Source: Crossiella cryophila
GTDB lineage: Bacteria > Actinomycetota > Actinomycetes > Mycobacteriales > Pseudonocardiaceae
Reading direction: 5' to 3'
NCBI RefSeq assembly: GCF_014204915.1
Contig: NZ_JACHMH010000001.1
Coordinates: 4,985,501-5,049,500, forward strand
Length of the DNA: 64,000 nucleotides
Shown here piece by piece: positions 1 through 28,600 of the stretch. A program made the translations under genes and the position numbers. Under the pieces are notes generated by a model. The model was not told the origin of the DNA. It did no database searches and saw nothing but the letters and a program-made list of their open reading frames with translations. Each line of letters opens with the position of its first letter. Position 1 is the stretch's first letter.

Positions 1-2
1 GG

Positions 3-15039
<15,037 letters not shown>

Positions 15040-15043
<4 letters not shown>

Positions 15044-18000
15044 CCGACGACAAGCTGCGGCACTTCCTCAAGCAGGTGACCGCCGAGCTGTACGACACCA
15101 GGGCGCGACTGCGCGAGGTCGAGGACGCCGCCAGGGAACCGGTGGCGATCGTGGGCATGGGCTGCCGCCTGCCCGGCGGCGCGGCCACCCCGGAACTGTT
15201 GTGGCAGCTGGTGGACGGCGGGGTGGACGCGGTCCGCGGCTTCCCCCGCGACCGCGGCTGGGACCTGCGGCCCAGCGCGGACTACGCCCAGGTCGGCGGC
15301 TTCCTGGCCGAGGCGGCCGAATTCGACGCCGCCTTCTTCGGCATCAGCCCGCGCGAGGCACTGGCCATGGACCCGCAACACCGGCTGCTGCTGGAAACCA
15401 CCTGGGAGACCGTCGAACACGCCGGCCTCGACCCGGCCACCCTGCACGGCACCGCCACCGGCGTGTTCGTCGGCTGCAGCAACCAGGACTACCTCGCCGG
15501 CCCGCGCACCCTGCCCGCCGAGGTCAGCGGCCACCTGATGACCGGCAACTCCAACGCCGTCGCCTCCGGCCGCATCGCCTACACCCTTGGCCTGTCCGGC
15601 CCCGCCGTCACCATCGACACCGCGTGCTCCTCCTCCCTGGTCGCCCTGCACCTGGCCGCCCAGGCCCTGCGCTCCGGCGAATGCGACCTGGCCCTGGCCG
15701 GTGGTGTCACCGTGCTGTCCACCGCCGCGGTCTTCACCGAACTGGCCAAACAGGGCGGACTCGCGGGCGACGGCCGCTGCAAGGCATTCGCCGCCGCCGC
15801 CGACGGCGCGGGCTGGGGCGAAGGCGCCGGAATCCTGCTCCTGCAACGGCTCTCCGACGCCGAACGCGACGGCAGGCAGATCCTCGCCGTCCTCCGCGGC
15901 TCCGCGGTCAACCAGGACGGCGCCTCCAACGGCCTCACCGCCCCCAATGGCCCAGCCCAGCAACGAGTCATCCGAGCCGCCCTGGCCGCCGCCCGGCTGG
16001 CACCCACCGAGGTGGACGTGGTGGAGGCGCACGGCACCGGCACCGCGCTGGGCGATCCCATTGAGGCACAGGCATTGCTGGCCACCTACGGCCAGGACCG
16101 GGACCGGCCGCTGTGGCTGGGTTCGGTGAAGTCGAACCTGGGGCACACGCAGGCGGCGGCCGGTGTCGCCGGGGTGATGAAGATGGTGCTGGCGTTGCGG
16201 CACCAGCGGTTGCCGCGGACCTTGCACGTGGACGAGCCGACGCCGCAGGTGGACTGGTCGGCGGGCGCGGTGTCGCTGCTGACCGAGCCGGTGCCGTGGC
16301 CGGTGGGGGAGCGGCCGCGGCGGGCGGGGGTGTCCTCGTTCGGGATCGGCGGGACCAACGCGCATGTGATCATCGAGGAAGCCCCGGCTCCAGCCCGCCA
16401 GGAGAACGAGCCCGGCCCGGTCGCTACTCCGGCGCCCCTCCTCCTCTCCGGTCGCACCCCCGCAGCCCTCCGCGCCCAGGCCGCAAAACTCCGCGACTAC
16501 CTCACCACCCACCCCCACACCCCCCTCCCCGACCTGACCCACTCCCTAGCCACCACCCGCACCGCCTTCCCCCACCGCGCCGTCCTGCTCGCCGACCCCA
16601 CCACCCTCGCCGACGGCCTGCGCGCCCTGCACGAGGACCTCCCCGCCCCCGGCCTCCTGCACGGCACCGCCCCACACCCCGCCCGCCCGGTCTTCGTCTT
16701 CCCCGGCCAGGGCGCCCAATGGCCCGGCATGGCCACCGACCTGATCGCGCACTACCCCGTCTTCGCCGCCCGCTTCACCGCCTGCGCCCAGGCCCTGGCC
16801 CCCTACCTCGACCGCCCCCTGGCCGAGCTGGCCGCGGACGAAGAAGCACTGTCCAGAGTGGACGTCGTGCAGCCCGTGCTGTGGGCGGTGATGGTCTCGC
16901 TGGCCGAGTTGTGGCGTTCCTTCGGCGTCGAACCCGCCGCCGTGCTCGGCCACTCCCAGGGCGAGATCGCCGCCGCCTGCGTGGCCGGGATCCTCTCCCT
17001 GGACGACGCGGCCCGGCTGGTCGCGTTGCGCAGCCGGGAACTGCTGCCGCTGGCCGGACATGGCGGCATGCTCTCGGTCACGCTGCCCGAGGCGCGGGTG
17101 CGGGAGCTGCTGACCCGTTGGGGCGACCGGCTTTCGGTGGCCGCGATCAACGGGCCGGCCACCATCGTGGTCTCCGGCGAGGACAGCGCGCTCACCGAAC
17201 TGGAACGCGAACTCTCCGCCCAACGGGTCCAGCGCTGGCGGATCCCCGGCGTCGACTTCACCGCGCACTCCACCCAGATCGAGCAGATCGCCGCTCCGGT
17301 CCGCGCCTGCGCCCAGGACATCCGGCCCGGCAAGGCGAGCGTGCCGTTCTACTCCACTGTGGACGGTCGCTGGGTGGACGGGGCCGAGCTGGACGGCGAG
17401 TACTGGTACCGCAACCTCCGCCAGACCGTCCGCTTCGCCGAGGCCACCACCGCGTTGCTGGCGCAGGGGCATCGGGTCTTCATCGAGGTGAGCGCGCACC
17501 CGGTGCTCACCCCCGGACTGACCGAGACCGCGCACGAGTCCGAGCGGGAGGCGGTGGTGGTCGGCACGCTGCGCCGCGAGGACGGCGGGGTGCGCCGGGT
17601 GCTGGGCGCGCTCGCCGAGGCGCACGTGCACGGCGTGCCGGTGGACTGGACCCAGGTGGTGCCCGGCACGCGGATCCCGCTGCCCACCTACGCCTTCCAG
17701 CACGAACGCTTCTGGCTCAGCTCGGGTGCGCCCGAACCCACCGGCGACGGCCTGAGCTACCGGATCGACTGGATCCCGTTCACTCCAGCGCCCGCCCCGC
17801 CCGGGACCTGGCTGCTGCTCACCGCCGACGCCCAGGACGCCACCACCACCGCCCTCGCCACGGCACTGGCCGGACAGGCCGAGGTGCTCGAACTGCCCGC
17901 GACCACCGCCGACCGCGCCAACTTCGCGGACCGGCTGCGCGCGGCGGGCACCGAGTACACCGGCGTCCTCTCCCTGCTCGGACTCGCCCCCGGCGAGCAC

Positions 18001-19611
18001 CCCAGCGGACTCTCCGCCGCCCTGGCCGCCACCCTCACCGCCGTGCAGGCCCTCGGCGACGCCGGGATCGAGGCCCCGCTGTGGTGCCTGACCCGCGCCG
18101 CCACCGGCATCGCGGAACCCGCCGATCCGGCCCAGGCCCAGCTGTGCGGGCTGGGCCGGGTGGCCGCGGTGGAGCACACCCGCCGCTGGGGCGGCCTGCT
18201 CGACCTGCCTGCCGGGGAGTTCGACCCCGCGCTGGTGATCGCGGCCCTGAGCGGTGCGGGGGAGGAGGACCAGCTCGCGGTGCGCGGCAACGGATTGCTG
18301 GCCCGCCGCCTGGTCCGTGCGCCCCAGCGCAGGTCCGTGCGGGACTGGCGGGCCGAGGGCACCGTGCTGGCCACCGTCAGCGTGCCGGTGCTCGCCGGAC
18401 ACCTGGCCCGCTGGCTGGCCGCCGCGGGCGCGAGTCACGTGGTCCTCGCCGGGGCCGAACCCCCGGACGTCGAGCAGTTGCGCGCCGAACTGGCCGAGGT
18501 CCGGCTCACCGTCATCGAACCGGACACCATCGTCGCGGTGGGCAAGCAACTCGCCGCCGACGGCGAACCGGTCCGCGCGGTCATCCACGCCGCAGGCACC
18601 CGCCCGGCCACCCCGGACGAACTCACGCCACTGGCCGACCTGACACCCGCCGACCTCGCCCGCGTCCTGGCGTCCACAGTGGACAGTCTGGACGCGGTCA
18701 CCGAACTGGCCGGGGACAGCGCGGAACTCGTGTTGTTCTCCTCCATCGCGGGCATCTGGGGCAGTGGCGAGCACACCGCGCTCTCCGCCGCCAACGCCCA
18801 CCTGGACGCCACCGCCCAGCGCCGCCGCGCCACCGGCCACCCCGGCACCGCGGTCGCCTGGGGCCTGTGGGACTTCGGCTACCAGGTCGACGCCCCGGAC
18901 TTCGGCCTGCGCCTGCTCGACCCGGCCGCCGCGCTCACCGCGTTGCGCGGCCTGCTCGACCGGGACGAACCCACCGGGGTGCTGGCCGACGTCGAGTGGA
19001 CCCGGTTCGCGCCGCTGTTCACCGTGGCCAGGCCCAGCCCGCTGCTCACCGGCATCCCGGAAGCCGTGGAACACAACGCCGAGACCGGCGGCGAACCCGA
19101 ACTGCTGGGCAGGCTCACCGCACTGGACCCGCCCGCCCGCCGGGCCGCCCTGCTCGACCTGGTGCGCGGGCACACCGCGGCCGTGCTCGGTCACGGCGAC
19201 CCCGGCGCGATCGAGGCCGACCGGGCCTTCCAGGAACTCGGCTTCGACTCGATGATCGCGGTCGAGTTGCGCAACAACCTCACCAGGGCAACGGGATTGC
19301 GGCTGCCCACCACGGTGATCTTCGACTACCCGGCCCCCGGCGTGCTCGCCGAACACCTGCACGACGGGCTGTTCGGCGGCGATCACCGGCCACTCGTGCT
19401 GGCCGAACTGGACCGGCTGGAGAACGCGCTGGCCACCGGCGCCGACGGACTCGACCCCGGCGCGGACGCCGAGATCACCCGGCGGCTCAAGGACCTCCTG
19501 GACCGCTGGAACGCCAGGAGACCCGCGGACGGACCGGAGCAGGCCGATATCGGATCCGCCTCCGACGAAGAGCTGTTCGAGCTGATCGACAGCGACTTCG
19601 GCAGGCACTGA
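15040..19611 (+). CDS. Type I modular PKS, one module (M4)
   Basis: This 1523-residue protein carries one extension module. The ATG at 15040 was chosen because it overlaps the previous TGA (ATGA) and begins a typical docking coil ([12 protein letters not shown]); the frame stays open further upstream but that is inside the previous gene. Domains: KS 33-450 (TACSSS Cys196; MDPQHR instead of [14 protein letters not shown] instead of GISGTNAH), AT 548-850 (GHSQG Ser639; FTAH at the specificity position), degenerate KR 905-1330, ACP 1365-1440 (Ser1404) and a docking tail ending [13 protein letters not shown]. The KR has no TGxxGxxG loop, and Leu replaces the catalytic Tyr (TALSAAN), so it should leave a ketone. 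The AT belongs to the GHSQG family that loads branched units, but FTAH is not the textbook methylmalonyl YASH. Codon choice shifts abruptly near 16,380. Confidence 0.97.
15136..19380 (+). other. PKS module M4: KS-AT(FTAH)-KR(inactive)-ACP
   Basis: The AT motifs are GHSQG and FTAH. The KR cofactor region reads [14 protein letters not shown] and the active-site stretch is TALSAAN, so both cofactor binding and proton donation are lost. An alpha-branched beta-ketone is expected. Confidence 0.85.
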
Positions 19612-19646
19612 CCAGCACACGACTTTCGCTCTGGGGGCGGTTTTAG

Positions 19647-22600
19647 ATGTCGAACGAAGAGAAGCTCCGCGACTACCTCAAGCGGGTCACCACCGACCTG
19701 CGGGACACCAGCGCGCGGCTGCGTGAGCTGACCGACAAGGCCAGTGAGCCGATCGCGATCGTCGGCATGGCCTGCCGCTACCCCGGCGGGATCAGCTCGC
19801 CGGAGGACCTGTGGCGGCTGGTCGCCGAGGGCCGGGACGCCATCGCCGGGTTCCCGGCCGACCGCGGCTGGGACACCGAGGGGCTCTACCACCCGGACCC
19901 GGACCACTCCGGCACCAGCTACGTGCGTGAGGGCGGATTCCTCTCCGGCGTGGCCGATTTCGACCCGGCCTTCTTCGGCATCTCCCCGCGCGAGGCCCTG
20001 GCCATGGACCCGCAGCAACGCCTGCTGCTGGAGACCACCTGGGAGACCTTCGAACGCGCGGGCATCGACCCGGCGTCCTTGCGCGGCAGCGCCACCGGCG
20101 CGTTCATCGGGTGCAGCACCCAGGACTACATCCACGGCATGAAGCACATCCCGCCGGAGGTCGAGGGCCACCTGATGACCGGCAACGCGGCCGCCGTGGT
20201 CTCCGGCCGCCTCGCCTACACCTTCGGGCTGGAGGGCCCGGCGGTCACCGTGGACACCACCTGCTCCTCCTCCCTGGTCGCACTGCACCTGGCCGTGCAG
20301 GCCCTGCGCACCGGGGAATGCGATCTCGCACTGGCCGGTGGCGTGATGGTGATGTCCACCGCCTCGGTGTTCGTCGCCTTCTCCCGGCAGCGCGGCCTGG
20401 CCCCCGACGCGCGCTGCAAGACCTTCGCGGGCAGCGCCGACGGCACCAGCCTGGCCGAGGGCATCGGCGTGCTGCTGGTGGAACGCCTCTCCGACGCCGT
20501 CCGCAACGGCCACCCGGTGCTGGCCGTGGTGCGTGGCAGCGCGGTCAACCAGGACGGCGCGTCCAACGGTCTCACCGCCCCCAACGGTCCCTCGCAGCAG
20601 CGGGTGATCCGGGCCGCGCTGGCCAACGCCGGCCTGGCCGCGGCCGAGGTGGACGCGGTGGAGGCACACGGCACCGGAACCCCGCTGGGCGATCCAATCG
20701 AGGCCCAGGCACTGATCGCCGCCTACGGGCAGGGCCGGATGGACCCGCTGCGGCTGGGTTCGATCAAGTCCAACCTCGGGCACACCCAGGCCGCCGCGGG
20801 CGTCGCCGGTGTGATCAAGATGGTGATGGCGTTGCGGCACAACCGGTTGCCGCGCACCCTGCACGTGGACGAGCCCACCCCGCACGTGGACTGGACCGCC
20901 GGTGCGGTGGAGTTGCTGACCGAGCCGATGGACTGGCCGGACACCGGTCGCCCGCACCGGGCCGGGGTGTCCTCCTTCGGGATCAGCGGCACCAACGCGC
21001 ACGTGATCATCGAACAGGCCCCCGCCGCCGACGAGCCGGAACGGACCGAGCTGCCCGTGGTGCCCTGGGTGCTCGCCGCCCGCACCGGCGAGGCGCTGCG
21101 CGCCCAGGCACACCGGCTGGCCGCGCACCTGGAGTCCGCCACCGGGTTCGGTCCGGCCGAGATCGGTCGCGCCCTGGCCACCGGGCGCGCCGGGTTCGAG
21201 CACCGCGCGGTGCTGACCGGCCGGTCCAGGGAGGAACTGCTCGCCGCGTTGCGGGCACTGGCCGCCAACACGCAGGCCCCCGGCCTGGTGCAGGGCACCA
21301 CGACCCGCGGCGGCACCGCCTTCGCCTTCACCGGGCAGGGCGCGCAGCGGCTCGGCATGGGCCGGGAACTGCACGAGACCTTCCCGGTCTTCGCCGCCGC
21401 CTTCGCACAGGTGTGCACCGAACTGGACTTCGATCTCGTCCTGGAGATCTGGGGCGATGAGGAACGGCTCAACCGCACCGAATTCGCCCAGCCCGCGCTG
21501 TTCGCCATCGAGGTCGCGCTCTACCGGCTCCTGGAGAGCTGGGGCCTGCGGCCGGACGCGGTGGTCGGGCACTCGGTCGGCGAGATCGCGGCCGCACACG
21601 TGGCCGGGGTGTTCTCCCTAGAAGACGCCTGCCGCCTGGTCACCGCACGCGGCCGGTTGATGCAGGCGCTGCCCACCGGCGGCGTGATGGTGTCCGTGCG
21701 CGCGCCGCTGGCCGAGGTCGAGCCGCTGCTCACCGACCTGGTCAGCGTGGCCGCGGTGAACGGCCCGGAGTCGGTGGTGATCTCCGGGGCCGGGGCCGAA
21801 GTCTCGGCCATCGTGGAGATCCTGGTCGAGCGCGGGGTGAAGACCAAGCAGCTGCGGGTCTCGCACGCCTTCCACTCGCCGCTGATGGACCCGATGCTGG
21901 CCGAGTTCCGATCCGTGGTCGAGGGATTGTCCTTCGCCAGCCCGGAAATCCCGTTCGTGTCCACTGTGGAGGGTGATCCGGCCACGCCGGAGTACTGGGT
22001 GCGGCAGGTGCGGGAGACCGTGCGCTTCGCCGACGCGGTGACCACCCTGGCCGGACAGGGCGTGAGCCGGTTCCTGGAGGTCGGCCCGGACGCGGTGCTG
22101 GCCGGGATGATCCAGGACTGCCTGCCCGAGGCCGTGGTCGCGCCACTGGTGCGGGCCAACCGGTCTGAGCAGGTCACGCTGACCGCCGCCCTCGGCACCC
22201 TCACCGTGGCCGGGCACGCGCCGGACTGGCGGCTGTTCTTCCCGCCCGCGCGACCGGTGCCGCTGCCCACCTACCCGTTCCAGCGGGAGCGGTTCTGGGT
22301 GGACGGGGCCGAGGCGGTGGCCGAGGCCGTTGCCGGGCTGGAACTGGAATCCGACTTCTGGGACGCGGTGGAACGCGCCGACATGTCCGCGCTCTCCGCC
22401 GTGCTCGGCGCGGACGGGGCCGGGCAGGAATCCCTGGACGCGGTGCTGCCCATGCTGTCGGCCTGGCGGCGCAGGCGGCGTGACGAGTCCCAGGTGGACC
22501 GCTGGCGCTACCGGATCGACTGGCGGCCGATGCCGGTCGGCGACGGCCTGCTCACCGGGAACTGGCTGCTGGTCACCGCGGGCGAGCCGCACGGCCTGGA

Positions 22601-25600
22601 CACCGCGCTGACCGCGGCCGGGGCCACCGTGCACTGCCTCGATGTGTCCGATGTGGACGATCGGGTCACGCTGACCGCCCGGCTGGCCGACCACCCCGAC
22701 CTGACCGGAGTGCTGTCCACGCTGGCCCTGGACCACACCCCGCGGACCACCCTGGACACCCTCGCGCTGATCCAGGCCCTCGGCGACGCCGAGCTGGACG
22801 CCCCGCTCTGGCTGCTCACCCGCGCCGCCGCGGAAACCCCGGCGCAGGCCCAGCTCTGGGGCCTCGGCCGGGTGCTCGGCCTGGAACACCCGCAGCGCTG
22901 GGGCGGTCTGGTCGACCTGCCCGAGCAGCTCGACCAGGTCACCACGGACCGGCTGTGCGCGGTGCTGGCCGCACCCGGCCACGAGGACCAGCTGCGCCTG
23001 CGCGCCGAGGGCGTGTACGTGCGCCGACTGGTCTCGGCACCCACCGGCGGCGCCCCGGCCGGCCGCAACTGGCGGCCACGCGGCACCGTGCTGGTCACCG
23101 GCGGCACCGGCGGCCTCGGCGCGGAACTGACCCGTTGGCTGGCCGCCAACGGGGCCGCGCACCTCGTGCTCACCAGCCGCAGCGGCGTCAACGCACCGGG
23201 TGCCGCCGAACTCCTCGCCGAGGTCCAGGCCCTCGGCGTGCGGGCCACCGTGGCCGCCTGCGATGTCACCGACCGCACCGCACTCGCCGCCCTGGTCGAG
23301 GACCTGGCCGCCGCCGGTGACCCGGTCCGCGCGGTCCTGCACGCCGCCGGCGTGGTCGCCACCGGCACCCTGGCCGAGAGCACCCCGGCCGAGTTCGCGG
23401 ACATCATCGCGGCCAAGGTCACCGGCACCGCCAACCTGGACGCCGTGCTCGGCGACACCGAGCTGGACGCGTTCGTGCTGTTCTCCTCCACCGCTGGCGT
23501 CTGGGGCGGCGGCGGGCACGCCGCCTACGCCGCGGCCAACGCGCACCTGGACGCCTTCGCCGCCCAGCGTCGGTCCCGTGGGCAGACCGCCACCGCGATC
23601 GCCTGGGGCGCCTGGGCGGAGAGCGGTAAGGCCGCCGACACCGAGGTCACCGGCTACCTGGCCCGGCGCGGCGTGCGCGGCATGCCGCCCGAACTGGCCC
23701 TGCGTGCCCTGCAACAGGCCCTGGACCACGATGACACCTTCGTGCTGGTCGCCGACATGGACTGGCCGCGCTTCGCCGCCGGGTTCACCTCGGCCCGCCC
23801 GCGCCCGCTGCTGGACGCCCTGCCCGAACTGGCCGCGGCCGAACCCGCCGCCCCGCTCACCGGCTCCGCCTTCGCCAGGGAACTGGCCGCACTGGAGGAA
23901 ACCGCGCAGCGGCAACGGGTCCTGGCCCTGGTCCGGGAACACACCGCGGCCGTGCTCGGGTACGCCGAGGCCGCCCGGATCGAACCCGGCCGCAACTTCG
24001 CCGACCTCGGCTTCGACTCACTGGCCGCGGTGGACCTGCGCAACCGGCTGCGCGCCGCCACCGGCCACGAGGTGCCCACCACGGTCGTCTACGACCACCC
24101 CACCGCCGAGGAACTGGCCCGGCACCTGCACGAGCAACTGCTCGGCCAGTCCACCGACCTGCTCCCGGCCGCACTGTCCACTGTGGATGACGATCCGATC
24201 GTGATCGTCGGCATGGCCTGCCGCTACCCCGGCAACGTGCACTCCCCGGCCGAACTGTGGGAGCTGCTGCGCGCGGGCAGGCACGCCACCGGCCCGCTGC
24301 CCACCGACCGCGGCTGGGACACCCCCGGCCTCTACGACGCCGACCCCGGCGAGGGCGCCACCCGCATCACCGACGGCGCGTTCCTTTATGACGCCGCCGA
24401 TTTCGACGCCGGATTCTTCGGCATCTCCCCGCGTGAGGCACTGGCCATGGACCCGCAGCAACGCCTGCTGCTGGAAACCTCCTGGGAGGCACTGGAGGAC
24501 GCGGGCATCGACCCGGCCGCGATCCGGGGCAGTCAGGCCGGGGTTTTCGTCGGCACCAACGGCCAGGACTACACCTCGCTGTTCATGGCCGCCGGCTCCG
24601 GTGGCCTGGAGGGCTACCTCAGCACCGGCAACGCCGCCAGCATCCTCTCCGGCCGGATCGCCTACACCCTTGGCCTGTCCGGGCCCGCGGTCACCGTGGA
24701 CACCGCCTGCTCCTCCTCGCTGGTCGCCCTGCACCTGGCCGCCGACGCCCTGCGCCGCGGCGAATGCGCGCTGGCACTGGCCGGTGGCGTCGCGGTGATG
24801 TCCACCCCGGTGGCCTTCACCGAGTTCAGCAAACAGGGCGCACTGGCCCCCGACGGCCGGTGCAAGGCCTTCGCCGCCGCGGCCAACGGCACCGGCTGGG
24901 GCGAGGGCGTCGGCCTGCTGCTCCTGGAACGGCTCTCCGACGCCCGGCGCAACGGACGTCAGATCCTGGCCATCGTCAAGGGCAGCGCGGTCAACCAGGA
25001 CGGCGCCTCCAACGGCCTCACCGCACCCAGTGGAACTGCTCAGCAACGGGTGATCCGCCAGGCACTGGCCACCGCCGGACTGCGACCGTCCGAAGTGGAC
25101 GCCGTCGAGGCGCACGGCACCGGCACCGCCCTCGGCGACCCGATCGAGGCGACCGCCCTGCTGGCCACCTACGGCCAGGACCGCGAACGGCCGCTCTGGC
25201 TCGGCTCGGTCAAGTCCAACCTGGGCCACACCCAGGCCGCCGCCGGGGTCGCCGGCGTGATCAAGATGATCATGGCGATGCGGCACGGTGTGCTGCCGCG
25301 CACCCTGCACGTGGACCAGCCCACCCCGCACGTGGACTGGACCGCGGGTGCGGTGGAACTGCTCACCGCCGACCAGGACTGGCCGCGCAACGGGCATCCG
25401 CGCCGGGCCGGGATCTCCTCCTTCGGCGTCAGCGGCACCAACGCGCACGTGGTCATCGAACAGCCCGAGGAGGTGGCCGCCGAGCCCGCGCCCGGACCCG
25501 AACTGTCCGCCTGGCCGCTCTCCGCCCGTAACCGCACCGCGCTGACCGCCCAGGCCAACCGCCTCGCCGCCTGGCTCACCGAGCACCCCGAGGCCACCCC

Positions 25601-28600
25601 GGCCGACGTGGCGCACTCCCTGGTCACCACCCGCAGCACGCACGAGCACCGCGCGGTGATCACCGGCGCGGACCGGGCCGAACTGCTCGCCGGACTCACC
25701 GCCCTAGGCCGCGGCGAGACCGCGCCCAACCTGGCCACCGGCGCCGCCACTCCGCACGCCGGACCGGTCTTCGTCTTCCCCGGCCAGGGCGCGCAGTGGG
25801 CAGGCATGGCCCTGGACCTCCTCGACACCGAACCGGCCTTCGCCGAACGCCTCACCGAGGCCGCCACCGCGCTGTCCGAGCACCTGGACTTCGCCGTGCT
25901 CGACGTGCTGCGCGGGCACCCGGACGCGCCGCTGCTGGAGCGGGTGGACGTGGTGCAGCCGGTGCTGTTCGCGGTCATGGTCGCGCTGGCCGAACTCTGG
26001 CGCGCCAAGGGCGTTGTGCCAGCCGCGGTGATCGGGCACTCCCAGGGCGAGATCGCCGCCGCCTGCGTCGCGGGCGCGCTGTCCCTGGCCGATGCCGCCA
26101 GGGTGGTCGGATTGCGCAGCCGCGAACTGCGCGCGCTGGCCGGACAGGGCGGCATGCTCTCGGTGATGCTGCCCGAGCAGCAGGTCCGCGAACTGCTGGA
26201 CCGCTGGACCGATCAGCTCGCGGTGGCCGCGGTCAACGGACCGGCCACCGTGGTGGTCTCCGGCACGAACGAGGCACTGCTGGAGTTGGAGACCGAACTC
26301 TCCCGCCTCGGTGTGCCACGCTGGCGCATCCCCGGCGTCGACTTCATCGCCCACTCCGCACACGTGGAAGGACTCGCCGAGGCGATCAGGGCCGCCGTAC
26401 GCCCGGTCCGCCCACAGGCCGCGAGCATCCCGTTCTACTCCACTGTGGACGGACGTTTCCTGGACGGCACCGAGCTGGACGGCGAGTACTGGTACCGCAA
26501 CCTGCGGCACACCGTGCGCTTCGCCGAATCCGTCCGCGGCCTCCTCGATGCCGGTCACCGGATCTTCGTCGAGGTGAGCGCGCACCCGGTGCTCACCCCC
26601 GGCATCGAGGAGACCGCGCACGAGCACGGCGCCGAGGTGGTGGTGGCCGGTTCGCTGCGCCGCGAGGAGAGCGGCCCGCGCCGGATGGCGTTGTCCCTGG
26701 CGGAGGTGCACGTCAACGGGGTCGCCGTCGACTGGCGCACCAGCGGCGCCCGGCTGACCCTGCCCACCTATGCCTTCCAGCGCAACCGGTACTGGGTGGA
26801 CATGAGCGGGGCCGCGATCCGCGCCGGCCAGCGCCAGCAACTGTCCACTGTGGACGCGATGCGGTACCGGGTCGGCTGGACCCGGCTGCCCGACCCGGCC
26901 CCGGCCCCGCTGACCGGCCGCTGGCTGCTGCTCACCACCGCCGCGGACACCCGCTACGCCACCGCCCTGCGGTCCCGCGGCGCGGAGGTCGTCGAACACC
27001 TCGTGGACCCGGTCAACCCGGACTTCACCGCTGTCCTGGCCCAAAACCCGGACTGCACCGGCATCCTGTCCCTGCTGGCCACCGCCGAGCAGCCGCACCC
27101 GGACCACCCCGCGGTCCCGGCCGGACTGGCCGCCACCCTGGCCCTGCTCCAGGCCATGGCCACTCAGCAGAGCAGCTCGAAGCTGTGGTGCGCCACCCAC
27201 GGCGCGGTCGCGGTGAGCGCACCCAAGGAGGCACACAGCCCTGAGCAGGCCATGATCTGGGGCCTCGGCCGCACCGCCGCACTGGAGTACCCGGCCAGCT
27301 GGGGCGGTCTGATCGACCTGCCAGCCGACCCGGACGAACGCACCCTGGACCGGCTGTGCACCGTGCTCGCCGGTCAGTCCGAGGACCAGATCGCGTTGCG
27401 GCCCAGTGGTTTCCACGGCCGCCGGATGCGCCGCGCGCCACTGGGCGCGGCCGCCCCGATCCGGCACTGGCGACCGCGCGGCACCGTGCTGGTCACCGGC
27501 GCCACCGGCGCGCTGGGCCCGCTGCTGGCCCGCTGGCTGGTCGAGCAGGGCGCCCAGCACCTGGTCCTGGTCAGCCGTGGTGGCGAGGACACCCCCGGCG
27601 CGGCCGAACTGCGGGCCGAGCTGACCGAGTCCGGCGCGGACGTGCACATGGCCGCCTGCGACATCACCCAGCGCGAACAGGTCGCCGACCTGCTCACCGG
27701 CCTGCGCGCACAGGGCCACACCGTGCGCTCGGTGGTGCACGCCGCGGCCCTGATCGGCCTCGCCCCGATCGAGGGCACCGACCTGTCCGAGGTCGCCGAA
27801 GTCCTGGCCGCCAAGGTGCTCGGCGCCCGCCACCTGGACGAACTGCTCGACCCCGCCGAACTGGACGCGGTCGTCCTGTTCTCCTCGCTGGCCGGACTCT
27901 GGGGCAGCTCCGACCACGCCGCCTACGGCGCGGCGAATGCCTACCTGGACGCGCTCGCCCAGCGCCAGCGCGCCCGCGGCATCCCCTCGATGTCGGTCGC
28001 CTGGGGTGTCTGGCACGCCGCCAACCCACGCCGAGGCGCCACCGCGGAGACCGCGGTCCAGGCCGGGGAACGGTTGCGGCGGCAGGGTTTGCCGTCCTTC
28101 GACCCGCAGCTGGGCTTCCAGGGCCTGCGCGCGGCCCTCGACCACGACGACGCCGCACTGGCCATCTGCGAGATCGACTGGGACCGCTTCCTGCCGGTGT
28201 TCACCCTGAACCGGCCCAGTCACCTGTTCACCGAGGTCCCCGACGCCCAGCAGGTGGAGGGCGACACCGCGGGCGCCAGCGAACTGGCCACCCGGATCAT
28301 CGCGCTGCCCGAGGCCGAGCAGGAATCCGAACTGCTCGACCTGGTGCGGGCCCGCGCCGCCGCCGTGCTCGGGCACGCCGGCGCGGACGCGGTAGAGGAG
28401 GACCGGGCCTTCCGGGACCTCGGCTTCGACTCACTCAGCGCGGTCGACCTGCGCAACGAGCTGAAGACGGTCACCGGCCTGCGGCTGCCCGCCACCCTCG
28501 CCTTCGACTACCCGACCCCACGCGAACTGGCCGCGTACCTGCGGGCCGAACTGCTCGGCGCGGCCGCCACGCCGGTGGCCGCGCTCACCGTCACCGCGGC

